Program-made: the position numbers and the translations under genes
In this document: in pieces, positions 41,105-50,828 of the stretch
Position numbering within the stretch: the first letter of the stretch is position 1
Layout: every line of letters starts with the position of its first letter
NCBI GenBank assembly: GCA_030560485.1
Contig: JAKTTS010000044.1
Location: 1-52,344, forward strand
From: Ascoidea tarda (nom. inval.)
Lineage: Eukaryota > Ascomycota > Saccharomycetes > Ascoideales > Ascoideaceae
DNA length: 52,344 nt
Direction: 5' to 3'
The notes under the pieces: model-generated
What the model saw: only the letters and a program-made list of their open reading frames with translations
Database searches by the model: none
Told to the model about the DNA's origin: nothing

Positions 41105-41384
41105 TTCATAGTGATCGTTTATTATATTATATAGAAAAATTAAATTTTTTAATTAACAGTTGACATTTTATTTTGTGATTTACTTATATATTTATGGTTA
41201 TAGCTGTTTGGAATATATGTTTTTGCTTTGATTATTAATTTTTAAAAAGCTTGATAATTCGAAAATGACTCGAAAAATGTTGAATGATTCGAAAATGAAT
41301 CAGAAAAGAGTACATACTAAAAATTGATCATTTTGAGTATAAACGTAGGATGTATAAAAGCTCATGCGAGCCTGCAGTGAGTTT

Positions 41385-41398
41385 CGAGTGATTCACTA
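41385..41398 (-). repeat. hAT terminal inverted repeat, right
   Basis: On the minus strand TAGTGAATCACTCG, the partner of the left end at 38643-38656. Confidence 0.88.
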
Positions 41399-41406
41399 TT
41401 AGGGGC
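41399..41406 (+). repeat. hAT target-site duplication, right copy
   Basis: TTAGGGGC immediately after the right inverted end; one base differs from the left copy. Confidence 0.85.
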
Positions 41407-41990
41407 TGTCTTTATTAGACGCTGTTAATTCCCCGACGGCATTTCATTTGCTTGTTTCCATCTATTGTTTCCGCATCCTGCGGTGTTTATATGGGTTGTA
41501 TTTATGTTTTTTCGGTATTTTGAACATTCAGCTACAATCGGGCTTCTGATGATAAGAGTTTTTCTATTGAGACACCAAAAAATTGATGTTATAAGGCGAC
41601 TACATTCGAAAAAAAAAATAGGTATAGTTTGAGTATAATTGAATAGTTGGTAGCGGAAGTGTCTACTTAGAAAAAAAGGAAAAAAAAAATTGACGTAGTA
41701 TTAATTAAAAATTAAAGGATAATTTAAAAGGGTATTTGGTAAATATATATTGTAAATAAATCAGGAAAACTAGACCAAAAAATTAGAGTTAAAATGTTAT
41801 TTAAAAAAAAAAGGATAAAGCTTTTTATAGTCTCAAATTGTACTTCACTTTTGTTTCCAATTAACGAGATTATAAATCAACAACGGCTTTTTTGATGTTT
41901 CTTGGAAGAATAATGATTTTGAAGATGACCATATGATGATCTATATCGATATGGATCTGAATTTGGGCCCGGGCCTGAAAATGGAAAAGA
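41407..41990. other. Gene-poor island, right part
   Basis: No gene. Includes a small hairpin CCGCA-TCC-TGCGG (about 41470-41482) and A-rich runs. Just beyond the next gene's stop codon is a GGGCCCGGGCC palindromic patch (41965-41975). Confidence 0.5.
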
Positions 41991-42971
41991 TCATTCGTAA
42001 TCGCTTTCTGTATCATCATTATTCAGTTTCTCATCATTCACAAAATCTTTGTTAAAAGTAGCAACATTAGAAAATAGATCTCTTGAAAATGGATAATTAA
42101 AAAAGGGGGGTGGTGGAGGTGGTGGAATAAATAGATCTGGTTTATGGCCATGATGACGATGATAATCACAATCATGTGGCGGTTGAAATGGTGCTGGATG
42201 AGGAGGTGGTGGAGGAGGTGGTGGAGGAGATGGTGGAAATTGAGGTGGATCAGAGAAACGATGGCAAAAATGACGGTGGTGAGAATGAGAATGAGAATAA
42301 GGATGAGAATAAGAATGAGGATGAGGATGATGATGATGACGGGAACGAGGATCAAAATAAGGATCAAAATAAAATACATTAGCGTTTTTGCTTTTTTTGA
42401 TTTCACCTATGCTTTTGATGTTTTTTATATTTTCATTTTCATTTTTATTTGTATCAAATGATTCTTTTTCTATGTTATTTATTAGTTCATCACATTTTAA
42501 CTTTAAATCAAGGGCTGACTCTTGAACAGAATTTAGCAAGGAAAAATCGATAGAGATTGTATTAACGGATGAGGGATTACTATGTATCAAGTCTTTATTT
42601 GGCTTCTGGTTTTCATCTGATGGCAAAACAGGAATAGATGATGAAGAGGATGACGAAGATGAGTATTCTTGATCCTTTTTGTCTGGAGTAATTTGGGGTG
42701 TAACAGATGATGATTGCATTGGATGTTCTAAATATTCGAATTCTTGTTCATTGGATTTATTGTCTTTTTCATTTTGATTTATCGCTTGGTTTGCATCTGG
42801 TTGATTTTTAGTTTCAGCACTAGTGTCTTGACAGCTTTTCTTGAAAAAACGTTGTGTTTGGTTTTTTGATGACGCACGATCTTCTAAGGTTTTCATACAA
42901 ATCAGAACCACATTTTTTAATTCGAAATTTGATAGTGAAGATAAGTTATCTTTGGAAACTTGAACAGCCAT
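41991..42971 (-). CDS. Unrecognised low-complexity protein with His-, Ser- and Pro-rich blocks
   Basis: 326 residues from an ATG at 42971-42969. I recognise no family. Order of parts: an ordinary N-terminus (MAVQVSKDNLSSLSNFELKN), a Gln/Asn/Lys-rich linker, a run of about nine Ser near residue 103, a short helical stretch (LLNSVQESALDLKLKCDELI, about 145-164), then a His-rich block with alternating SHPYSHSHSHHRH (about 210-235), two polyproline runs of about ten and seven residues, and an acidic end (NNDDTESDYE). Such His-rich segments can bind metal or act in condensates, and polyproline can bind profilin, SH3 or WW domains; both are guesses. A long uninterrupted frame with triplet-like repeats could also be a rapidly evolving or newly born gene beside the transposon island. 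Confidence 0.62.
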   Translation of the reverse strand: MAVQVSKDNLSSLSNFELKNVVLICMKTLEDRASSKNQTQRFFKKSCQDTSAETKNQPDANQAINQNEKDNKSNEQEFEYLEHPMQSSSVTPQITPDKKDQEYSSSSSSSSSIPVLPSDENQKPNKDLIHSNPSSVNTISIDFSLLNSVQESALDLKLKCDELINNIEKESFDTNKNENENIKNIKSIGEIKKSKNANVFYFDPYFDPRSRHHHHPHPHSYSHPYSHSHSHHRHFCHRFSDPPQFPPSPPPPPPPPPHPAPFQPPHDCDYHRHHGHKPDLFIPPPPPPPFFNYPFSRDLFSNVATFNKDFVNDEKLNNDDTESDYE

Positions 42972-44285
42972 AATTATCTAAGCAGAAAATTTTAAATTTA
43001 AACAGATATTCCTAGATGTTCAACAGAAATAGTGAAATAAAAGTTCAGCAGGTTGAGTGATTGAGGAATTTGATCAGAAAAAAAAAGAAGAAAAGACACT
43101 CCTTATATAGAGTTTTTTTGAGAAGACCTGAAGGCCTGGGGCTTGAAATGAATTTCAGTGCAATGACCAAATTAAGCCCTTTTAGGGGTTTTAAGCCTCA
43201 AGGCAAAAGCCGGATTGCCGTCTTTTCTTAGATATCAGCAAATAAAAACCCAAGTCATTTACCGATAGAACACCATCTCCTTTGTGAAAAGATTTGAAAT
43301 TATTCCCAAGTCATTTAAAGAAAAAAAATCCAACAGGTCACCATCCTGCTCTGTGCTACTGTTTCTGCTTACAAAATCTCTGCAAATAACTAAGTAACAA
43401 AATGCTCTTTGTTTCAATTTTAGCTAACATCTGTTGATTATCAGAAAGTGAGGCAATCTTTGAAGCGGAGTTAAGGTTGCTATCAACCTACCTGATTCCG
43501 GAAGACGACTACAAGAACGGAAGTACGAGTCTGAATGGCACTCAAAAGCCCTAACGCCCGGACGGACCCCAGACCCCTTTGAACAGGGGTCGGTGTTGTT
43601 GCGTGTCATGTGCCAGAGGTCTGGGCCTTAGTGTCTTTTGCTTTTTAGCACACATCACCAACTGAACTGAGAACAATAAAATAAATAAAAAGTAGTCAAC
43701 GAGTTTGGGCAACAAATCCACTGTCTATTGATCTTGATCTTCCCAGCCAAACAACGCCTCAGGTCTCTTGAGAGATAAAAACACACCTCTGCCTTCGTCT
43801 CCATATCTTTTGTTCCTTCTGGCCAACACCACACACTAACCTCCACTACCACAAATTCAATCTATCCTCTTCAGTGTTGCTAACATAACACCTCCAGTGA
43901 TATTCGCCAACAGTGATTACAATCACAGCTCCTCAAAGACCTTACTTCTGACTGTAACTGCTTTGATCCAATCCAGAGCAACAAATAATTCACCATCTTT
44001 GCTCTAGTCATAATTGAAAAAAGAAGAAAAGATCAAATCTTAACTCAAACAAAAAAAAACATTCCCTTTGAATCAAACTTTAAATTGTCTCAATTCAATT
44101 CAATTTAACTGCAAAACTGTTATAACTTTTTTAATCAAATTGTTTACTTTACATAATAATTTAAGATTCACTTGATTTTTTTATAATCCCAATTTCCTGT
44201 TCCTTATTGTCTCATTTTACCTTTTTTATTTTTTGTTAAATATATTTACCTATAATAAAAATCTTATTGAAAATCATTCCCAACA
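42972..44285. other. Long divergent intergenic region, His/Pro-rich gene and PBP2-like gene
   Basis: Contains two copies of CCCAAGTCATTTA (about 43249-43261 and 43306-43318), a GC-richer hairpin block (separate entry), and then a long AT-rich leader to the KH gene. No coding sequence is supported. Confidence 0.55.
43430..43646 (+). ncRNA. Candidate structured RNA gene, type unknown
   Basis: A GC-richer block in AT-rich spacer with several perfect stems: AGGTTG-CTAT-CAACCT (43474-43489), TTCCG...CGGAA (43496-43522), GACCCC-TTTGAACA-GGGGTC (43572-43591), and CCCAGACC (43568-43575) with GGTCTGGG (43618-43625). The last two stems share bases, so they would be alternatives. A T5 run at 43642-43646, with T4 just before, could end Pol III transcription. 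I could not match it to tRNA, 5S, SRP, RNase P/MRP, U1-U6 or U3 motifs. It might instead be promoter DNA. Confidence 0.33.
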
Positions 44286-45956
44286 ATGCTTAAGCGCAAG
44301 AGTGAAGACACACCAAGTGAAGCTGATTCAAATACTAAACGTATGGCTTTAGATACTGAAATGATTAAAACTGACGATGCTGATAAAGATAAGAAAAAAT
44401 CCCTTCAAATTACTAACCTAAATACTTCCGAAGATAGTAATGACAACTCCAATTCAACCATCCATGTTTCATCCATCACAACAGCTGCTACTTCTGCTAC
44501 CTCGACCATCACACCCACTAATAATGCCGCCAACAATTCCAACAACTCCACTGAGGGCAATAACACAAACCATTCTAATAATAATAACCACAACAAGGAA
44601 ATGGATGATGACCCAACTTACGTTCACTTCAGAATGCTATGTCTAGTTAAAGAGGCCTCCCTTATAGTTGGAAAAGGTGGTGAGAAAATAAACCACATCA
44701 AAGAACATTCAAACGCAAGAGTCAATGTCTCTGAAAATCTCAAGGGCGTTCAAGAAAGAATTGTTCACGTTAGAGGTTCTGCTGAAAATGTTGCAAAGGC
44801 CTTTGGTTTAATAATAAGAGCCATTGTTGATGAACCAGAAGACATACCTTCTTCTCCCGACTCCAAGCAATTCAACTTGAAACTCTTAATCGCTCATCAA
44901 GTTATCGGTTTTGTTATTGGTAAAGGTGGTGCTAAATTTAGAGAAATCGAAGACAAATCTGCTGCTAAATTAAAAGCCTCTGAAACTCCTTTACCTTTCT
45001 CGACTGACCGTTGTTTAAGTGTTATTGGTGTTGCTGATGCAATCCATATCGCCACTTATTTTGTTGCTCAATGTATTTATGAAAACAAAAAACTCTTCCA
45101 CAAACAAAGAACTGTGCAATATCAACCAGGTGGTGGCTCAGTAGGTTTCAACCCTATGAATCAATTGAATATTCCTTTGAATCAATTAAACAATCCCTTG
45201 AATTTAAATAATCCATCTCAAAATAACCCCTTAAACAATTCAAATCATTCAACTAATAACCCAAATAACTTCAATTTACTATCAAATTTAAACCCAATGA
45301 TGGGTACAATGGGCATGATGAATTCAATGAACCCTATGGGCTACTTGAATCCTTCAAGCAATATCAGATTACCTCACAATAACAACTCTCACAACCACAA
45401 TCAAGCAAATGGTAATAACGCTACTCAAAATCAAAATAGCTCTAATATAAACAATAGAAATATAAAACCCTACTCCTCTTTTAACCCAAACAAACCTGCT
45501 AATATCAATTTTGTCAACTCCTCAAACCCAAACTCTTTTAATCCTGGTGCATTTGGCTCAAATCCTGCTGCTGCTGCCGCTGCAAATGCAATGTCAATTG
45601 GTATAGCTCAAACACAAGAAATTTTGATACCAAATGATCATGTCGGCTCAATCATTGGTAAAGGTGGTAAAAATATTAGAGAAATTAGAGATAAATCTGG
45701 TGCTCAAATTAAAATTAGCGATCCGGATTTAAAGAATCCTACTGAGAGAAAGATTATTCTAACTGGTAACTATCCTTCAATTCAAACTGCTATTTATTAC
45801 ATCAACAATAGAATTGAAATTGCTAAAAGACAAAACCATAACAACAACAACAATAATAATAATAACTCCAATAGCTCCCATAATAATAATCATGTTTCAA
45901 GTAATGGTAATAGTAACCGAGGTTCAATTAGTACTCAAGGTGCACCTGCTTCCTAG
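44286..45956 (+). CDS. Triple KH-domain RNA-binding protein (PBP2-like)
   Basis: 556 residues. Three KH domains: KH1 at about 112-180 (FRMLCLVKEASLIVGKGGEK), KH2 at about 195-265 (KLLIAHQVIGFVIGKGGAKF), KH3 at about 444-510 (ILIPNDHVGSIIGKGGKNIR), each with the GKGG loop. This 2+1 layout matches the poly(C)-binding/hnRNP K group, with S. cerevisiae Pbp2 and Hek2 and S. pombe Rnc1 as relatives; the KH1 sequence is more like Pbp2. Likely roles are mRNA localisation, stability or telomere-related functions as in those relatives, by inference. The linker between KH2 and KH3 (about 280-435) and the two ends are Asn/Pro/Met-rich, with a poly-Ala run before KH3. No in-frame CTG seen. Confidence 0.88.
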   Translation: MLKRKSEDTPSEADSNTKRMALDTEMIKTDDADKDKKKSLQITNLNTSEDSNDNSNSTIHVSSITTAATSATSTITPTNNAANNSNNSTEGNNTNHSNNNNHNKEMDDDPTYVHFRMLCLVKEASLIVGKGGEKINHIKEHSNARVNVSENLKGVQERIVHVRGSAENVAKAFGLIIRAIVDEPEDIPSSPDSKQFNLKLLIAHQVIGFVIGKGGAKFREIEDKSAAKLKASETPLPFSTDRCLSVIGVADAIHIATYFVAQCIYENKKLFHKQRTVQYQPGGGSVGFNPMNQLNIPLNQLNNPLNLNNPSQNNPLNNSNHSTNNPNNFNLLSNLNPMMGTMGMMNSMNPMGYLNPSSNIRLPHNNNSHNHNQANGNNATQNQNSSNINNRNIKPYSSFNPNKPANINFVNSSNPNSFNPGAFGSNPAAAAAANAMSIGIAQTQEILIPNDHVGSIIGKGGKNIREIRDKSGAQIKISDPDLKNPTERKIILTGNYPSIQTAIYYINNRIEIAKRQNHNNNNNNNNNSNSSHNNNHVSSNGNSNRGSISTQGAPAS

Positions 45957-47108
45957 TTTTACTAAAACTCATATCAATATCAAAAAATATTTACTGGAAT
46001 AATCTTCTGTATAATTATTTTTTGCCTAAACATGTTTATATTTTTTCAAAATCAAAAAAGAAAAAGTTGGAAAAAAACAACCTTTTTTTTCAATAACATT
46101 TCTACTTTATTTTTCAACATCTCACTAATTCATGTTTTCAATTAAATGATGAAAACGTTAGTCTTAATAAGGAATGTTTTTTTTCTTTTTTTTTGCTGTT
46201 TTTTTTAGAAATTCAAATATTTCAAACAATATTAATGCTTTTAATATTTTTTCCTTCTTTTGCTATTGATTATTTTTTTTAAAAAATTATAACTTGTGGC
46301 TTTAGTTAGTGTGCTTGATTTTTTTTTATTTTACTGTTTTTCTGGGGAAAGTTAACCTTTTTTGTTTGTTTTTTTTTGATCTTTTTTCCTCTTCTTTATT
46401 TTCTTAAGTTTTTTTTTGTTTTTTTAACTGTTTTTATATATTTGCCCTTCTTTAGCTTAATATTTTTTTTTATTGTTTATATTTAATCGTATATTATTTT
46501 CCAGTACTTTATTTTTCTTTTTGCTATTTTTTATTTTTTAATTTTTTTTCTCTTAAAAGCTGTATTTATAATTTTGTATTTATATTTTTGAATTTGTTTT
46601 CTATTTTTTTTAATTGTGTTTTATCTTTTTTCTTAATATGGATTAGAACCATAATACTAGTTGTTTTTTTATTACTATTTTTTGGCATCTATCTAATTAT
46701 TTTTAAAGGCATTGATATTAAAACCATTTTTACAATTAATTGCGTGTTGATTATTTTTAATAATATTCATGTTTTTGTATGATTAAAACAATCTTACATA
46801 CTCACTTTTTAAAAAGCTTTGTTACTTTTATTTTGCTATTATTTATAAATATAATTCTTACTCAAAAGAAAAGAATATCAGCTTTTCCAACATCCCCATC
46901 TACAATAATAGACTCAAATGACTAAAGTAATCAAGATAAGACAAGAATCAATAAATGTATTGCAAAATTAAAACAAACTGATTCAAATATTTATTAATTC
47001 AAATAAAAAGAACGGGAAGGAAAAAATAAACAAGGTATCCAAAATCTACAATAAAATAACAAACAGCAAAACATGTAAGTTATTAGTGGTTAAATCAATT
47101 ATGTGATC
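45957..47108. other. Convergent spacer, PBP2-like gene to POL5
   Basis: 1.15 kb of strikingly T-rich top-strand DNA with many T6-T9 runs between about 46080 and 46640. No gene, tRNA or repeat unit is recognisable. The strand bias is strong and may reflect an unusually long 3' untranslated region. Confidence 0.6.
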
Positions 47109-50100
47109 TTAAGCTTTTTGCCTCATGCTATCTAGCCAATTCACAAAATCAATAAACATTCTTGATTGAACTTTGCTATTTTTGCTGCTGAACCAGTTTA
47201 ATAAGGTATTTTGATAAGTCACAACCACCTTTTTCAAATTGTTTTCTGCATCATAATTGATTAACAATTTTGAAATCAACGTAGAAGTCTGACTGCAGCT
47301 GCTACTTTGATGATTATTTTTTGAAGTTGATGCAATATTTTGGATTTCTTCTAGTATTTTAAGAAGTTCGCCTTCACTAACAATAAAATTAGAGTTTTTT
47401 TGGGAGTCTGAAGACATTTCTTTGTGGTCTTTCAAAAACTTACTGGAAAGGGAAAATTGAAACTTGCACAAGCTTTTGATTAAGGCATGGGATTTGATTC
47501 TGATTGACTCGTTTGTTGTTAGCCCAATCAACTTAATTAATGGAATTATTAATGATAGAGCCAAATATGAATTTCTAGATTTACTGAACTTTTGAATAAA
47601 TATCTTTAGTAATTCCAAAATTCTCAGTTTGAAAAGAACCATGTTTTCTCTTGCCTCTGAAGCATCCTTTTTCCTCTGATTTCCACTTTTACCTTTGAAT
47701 TCATTGATAGCATCTTTTCTTTGCTTGAATATTTTAGAAAGTTGATGATCAATAGCCATCATTTGATCATCATCCATCCCATCATCTGAATCATCTTCTT
47801 CCATACTAGAAATGTAAGAACTATCGTTTTCATTGAATTTAACCTCTCCACCTTCTTGCGGAACACCTAAAACTTCAGCAAGAGCGATAGTAGTCTTTTT
47901 TTCAACTTCTTCAATCAAAGCATCATCAGAGGAATCCCCATCTTCATCATTTTCTTCTTCATCATCTTCAACATCATTGATGTCTTCTTGATCTTCTTCA
48001 TTGCCTTTGTTATTATTTGTGGAATCTTTTCTGGTATCTTTTTCATCTTCTATAGCTATTTCATCTTCAATATTGTTTTCGTCATCAGATGGTGATTCAC
48101 TATCAGACTGTTCATCAAACAAACTATTTTGACCTTCCAAATTTTCCTTAGTTAGCAAAATAGATGTCAAACTTTCCAAATTTTTATAACTGATATCATT
48201 AAGAAAGTTGGTCCAAACTACAAAAGCAATAGATTTTAACACAGAGCTTTTCTTACTTATAAAAGATAAAAGTATTTCAATCAAAGTGTCCAAACTGTGT
48301 AACTGTTCATGATTTTTAGTTTCAATATCACTTTCCTTACTATTATCATCATATAAGTCTTCGTTTCCATTTATTTTTAAGTTCTTATAGATGGTAGTAA
48401 TTTCCTCCAAAACAGCAATAGAATCGGCACTATCTTCATCGATTCCTAAACGTAATTGAAGTATAATCATTGAATAAAGCAATTCAAAAGAATAAAGTTG
48501 TTTGAGTTGAGGATGGTTTTTGGATTTGGATTTGGACTTTGAAGATATTAAATTTAGCCTATTTTGATTGATTTTTTTCAAAGTTTTTAGATTCAGATTG
48601 GTTACGTTATTCAATTCATCGTCTAACGTTATTCTTAATTTAAACTCACCATTGTTTTTATTTTTAATTTCTTCATCTTCAAGTTCAATTAACAATTTCA
48701 AAGTTTTGTAAGACCAAGTAATGTTGTCAACTCTTTCACTGCTCATCACCTCAGATAAAATGGAATTTAACCTTTCAGTGATAAGCTTTGAAATCGGCTC
48801 TGTGTAAAATTTTTGCAAGTTTTCATTTGTTGGTTTTAACTGAGAGCGAGTAAGAAAATTTTTTAGAATTGAGTCAATCCATCCGTGTGCATCATGTGAA
48901 AATGTATCCAAATGAATTGATTTATATAATTTGATCAAACTAACAACTCTATCAATAGCCCATCTTTGCTTTTGGTTAATTATCTTAGCCTCTAAAGTTT
49001 TTGTTGTTATTTTATCATCTGATTCAGATTTAGTATCTTCCATTTTTTCATCTGAATCCAAATTTTCTTTTTTTAATTTATTTTTATTTTTATCCTGGAC
49101 TTTATCTTGTTTTATCTCATTTTTAATTAGCTTTTCTTCTTGTAAACTCAAATGAATTAGAGGGTTATTTAAAATATCAAGATAAAACTCGAGTAATTCC
49201 TTAATATCATTGTAATCTCCCAATGATATCACGTTATTTGTTAAATTATCTATAGTTGTAGATTTGGTCAATCTATCAAAAATAAAACTTCCGTGTTTTG
49301 AGAAGACTAAATTATGAATGAAAACTAGTGACAATTTTGGATTTTGAAAAGAAATTTCTTTTATAATAAGATCTTGAAGAATTTCATTTCTAACTAATTT
49401 ATTGAGATGACTTTTGGTATTATAGGACTGATTTATGAGTGTTCTTAAAAGATGAGGAGTAAATAAGTAATTGAAAGATGAATTTATGGATTCCAGGTTG
49501 TTAGAGTTTTTAGATAACTGAAACAATTGAAGCAAAAACAACTTGAAAATCCTAAATCCTGTAAATTTTCTTTCAGATGAAGGGTCATTTGAAAAAAAAG
49601 ATGGATCCACAATATTTTGCCAAAATTCTTTAATATGAATATAGTTATCTTTGTTACTAGAAACAATTTTTAACTTCTTTTTTGAATCTTCTTTATAATG
49701 TTTTTTCCTTTTCTTATTGGTAACGGTTTCAGTTGTGATTTCAATAGAGTTTTTAACGTCCTTATTATTATCACTGATTGAAGAAGTACCATCTATTTCT
49801 TTTTCAATGATTTTCTGAGACAAAATGGGCCATGAATAATGTAGCCTTGGAGACCAGGTACCTTTGTTTTGAGGTTTCATTTGCTTTTTAGTTTGGTTAT
49901 TGTTGTTATTTTTAGATTTATTAGAATGTTTCTCATCCTGTTCATCTTCATCACCATCATCATCGTTTTCATTTTCAGGGAATATGACATCATTATCCTT
50001 CAAAGTTCTAACTAATAGAGATGTGTTTGATTTTAGTAGAGGATCATTAGATTTCCAACCATTTGTAAATGGTAAACTTGACAAAATTTTTGATTTTTGA

Positions 50101-50828
50101 TTATCGGGAATCAATAAATAAAATGACAATCCCTCTAAGGAAAAGGTTAATTTTAATTCATTTATCTTTTTCAAAACTTCAATCAATAAATCATTTGATA
50201 AACTGGTAGAAACATTCAATTTCTTTAAGAATTCAAATAAAGTAAAAAAACAAGGTTCCCTCAACCAAGGCTTTAATAAGGATAGCTCAAAGGTTATATT
50301 TAATAGTCTTGAAAAAGATGCTCTTTTCAAGGAATCGTCAGTTTTTTCAGATTCACTTTTATTTTCGGTTTCATTGTTAGTGTCACTTTTCTCAAAAAAT
50401 AACTTCGAATTGCATAGAGACTTCAAGCCAAATAATCTCCCAAACAAAAGTGGTCTTAACTCTTTCCCTTTTCTGGCATTTGTGTGGTTTGTGCTTTGCA
50501 ACAATATATTTAAAAACTTTTCACAGTCAATTTTATTATCATTATATCTTAAATTTAAAAATTCAGTTAAAACAGTTGAAAATCCAATTCGCGCAGAAAG
50601 TCGAGAGGAATTCAAACCTTTAATTAATCGTTTTTGAGCATAATTCCATTCCTCTTCTTTGTTGATTTCTCTCAACTCGTTGATCAAGTTTATCGCAGCT
50701 TTAATTCTTTCAGTCTCAATATCACTTGCAAGATGAAAATAATGATCTCTAGAAACCAATTTCTCTCCAGTTTTGCCCTCCATTTTGTAATTTTTCAAGT
50801 AATTCCTTCTATAGCTTGATTTGGACAT
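47109..50828 (-). CDS. POL5: Nucleolar Pol5/MYBBP1A-family protein
   Basis: 1239 residues from the ATG at 50828-50826; the frame is open 18 codons further only with TTG. S. cerevisiae Pol5 has about 1022. The protein was named a B-type polymerase but acts in rRNA synthesis and 60S subunit assembly in the nucleolus. Seen: RDHYFHLASDIETERIKAAINLI near the start, then NYAQKRLIKGLNSSRLSARIGFSTVLTEFL, and LFGRLFGLKSLCNS, the typical Pol5 N-terminal HEAT-like region. A long acidic tract (about residues 900-990, SDSESPSDDENNIEDE and more) precedes a conserved C-terminal part starting SYISSMEEDDSDDGMDDDQMMAIDHQLSKIF. Extra Lys/Asn/Glu-rich inserts explain the added length. Confidence 0.9.
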   Translation of the reverse strand: MSKSSYRRNYLKNYKMEGKTGEKLVSRDHYFHLASDIETERIKAAINLINELREINKEEEWNYAQKRLIKGLNSSRLSARIGFSTVLTEFLNLRYNDNKIDCEKFLNILLQSTNHTNARKGKELRPLLFGRLFGLKSLCNSKLFFEKSDTNNETENKSESEKTDDSLKRASFSRLLNITFELSLLKPWLREPCFFTLFEFLKKLNVSTSLSNDLLIEVLKKINELKLTFSLEGLSFYLLIPDNQKSKILSSLPFTNGWKSNDPLLKSNTSLLVRTLKDNDVIFPENENDDDGDEDEQDEKHSNKSKNNNNNQTKKQMKPQNKGTWSPRLHYSWPILSQKIIEKEIDGTSSISDNNKDVKNSIEITTETVTNKKRKKHYKEDSKKKLKIVSSNKDNYIHIKEFWQNIVDPSFFSNDPSSERKFTGFRIFKLFLLQLFQLSKNSNNLESINSSFNYLFTPHLLRTLINQSYNTKSHLNKLVRNEILQDLIIKEISFQNPKLSLVFIHNLVFSKHGSFIFDRLTKSTTIDNLTNNVISLGDYNDIKELLEFYLDILNNPLIHLSLQEEKLIKNEIKQDKVQDKNKNKLKKENLDSDEKMEDTKSESDDKITTKTLEAKIINQKQRWAIDRVVSLIKLYKSIHLDTFSHDAHGWIDSILKNFLTRSQLKPTNENLQKFYTEPISKLITERLNSILSEVMSSERVDNITWSYKTLKLLIELEDEEIKNKNNGEFKLRITLDDELNNVTNLNLKTLKKINQNRLNLISSKSKSKSKNHPQLKQLYSFELLYSMIILQLRLGIDEDSADSIAVLEEITTIYKNLKINGNEDLYDDNSKESDIETKNHEQLHSLDTLIEILLSFISKKSSVLKSIAFVVWTNFLNDISYKNLESLTSILLTKENLEGQNSLFDEQSDSESPSDDENNIEDEIAIEDEKDTRKDSTNNNKGNEEDQEDINDVEDDEEENDEDGDSSDDALIEEVEKKTTIALAEVLGVPQEGGEVKFNENDSSYISSMEEDDSDDGMDDDQMMAIDHQLSKIFKQRKDAINEFKGKSGNQRKKDASEARENMVLFKLRILELLKIFIQKFSKSRNSYLALSLIIPLIKLIGLTTNESIRIKSHALIKSLCKFQFSLSSKFLKDHKEMSSDSQKNSNFIVSEGELLKILEEIQNIASTSKNNHQSSSCSQTSTLISKLLINYDAENNLKKVVVTYQNTLLNWFSSKNSKVQSRMFIDFVNWLDSMRQKA

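Larger units (their letters stand above)
38643..41398 (-). mobile_element. hAT-superfamily DNA transposon, decayed (2756 bp)
   Basis: The ends are TAGTGAATTTCTCG (left) and, inverted, TAGTGAATCACTCG (right), 12 of 14 matching and fitting the hAT end pattern TAGNG. They are flanked by an 8-bp duplication with one mismatch. Subterminal DNA on both sides is rich in TCGAG/CTCGA and TTCGAA-like words (for example 38670-38745 and 41258-41300), as expected for hAT transposase binding sites. The transposase is encoded on the minus strand and broken across frames. The mismatched duplication and frame breaks suggest an old, immobile copy. hAT elements are known from budding yeasts (for example Lachancea and the Kluyveromyces Kat1 system) but are uncommon. 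Confidence 0.9.

Noticed and set aside
42038-42461. Other-frame ORFs over the His/Pro-rich gene (Leu/Ile-rich, Met/Arg-rich, Glu/Asp-rich)
   Set aside because: They are shadow translations of the same triplet-like repeats; the chosen frame has the best start and mixed non-repetitive ends.
43572-43591. Minus-strand tRNA T-arm (GTTCAAA between C and G runs)
   Set aside because: The loop is eight bases, not seven, and no remaining cloverleaf fits.
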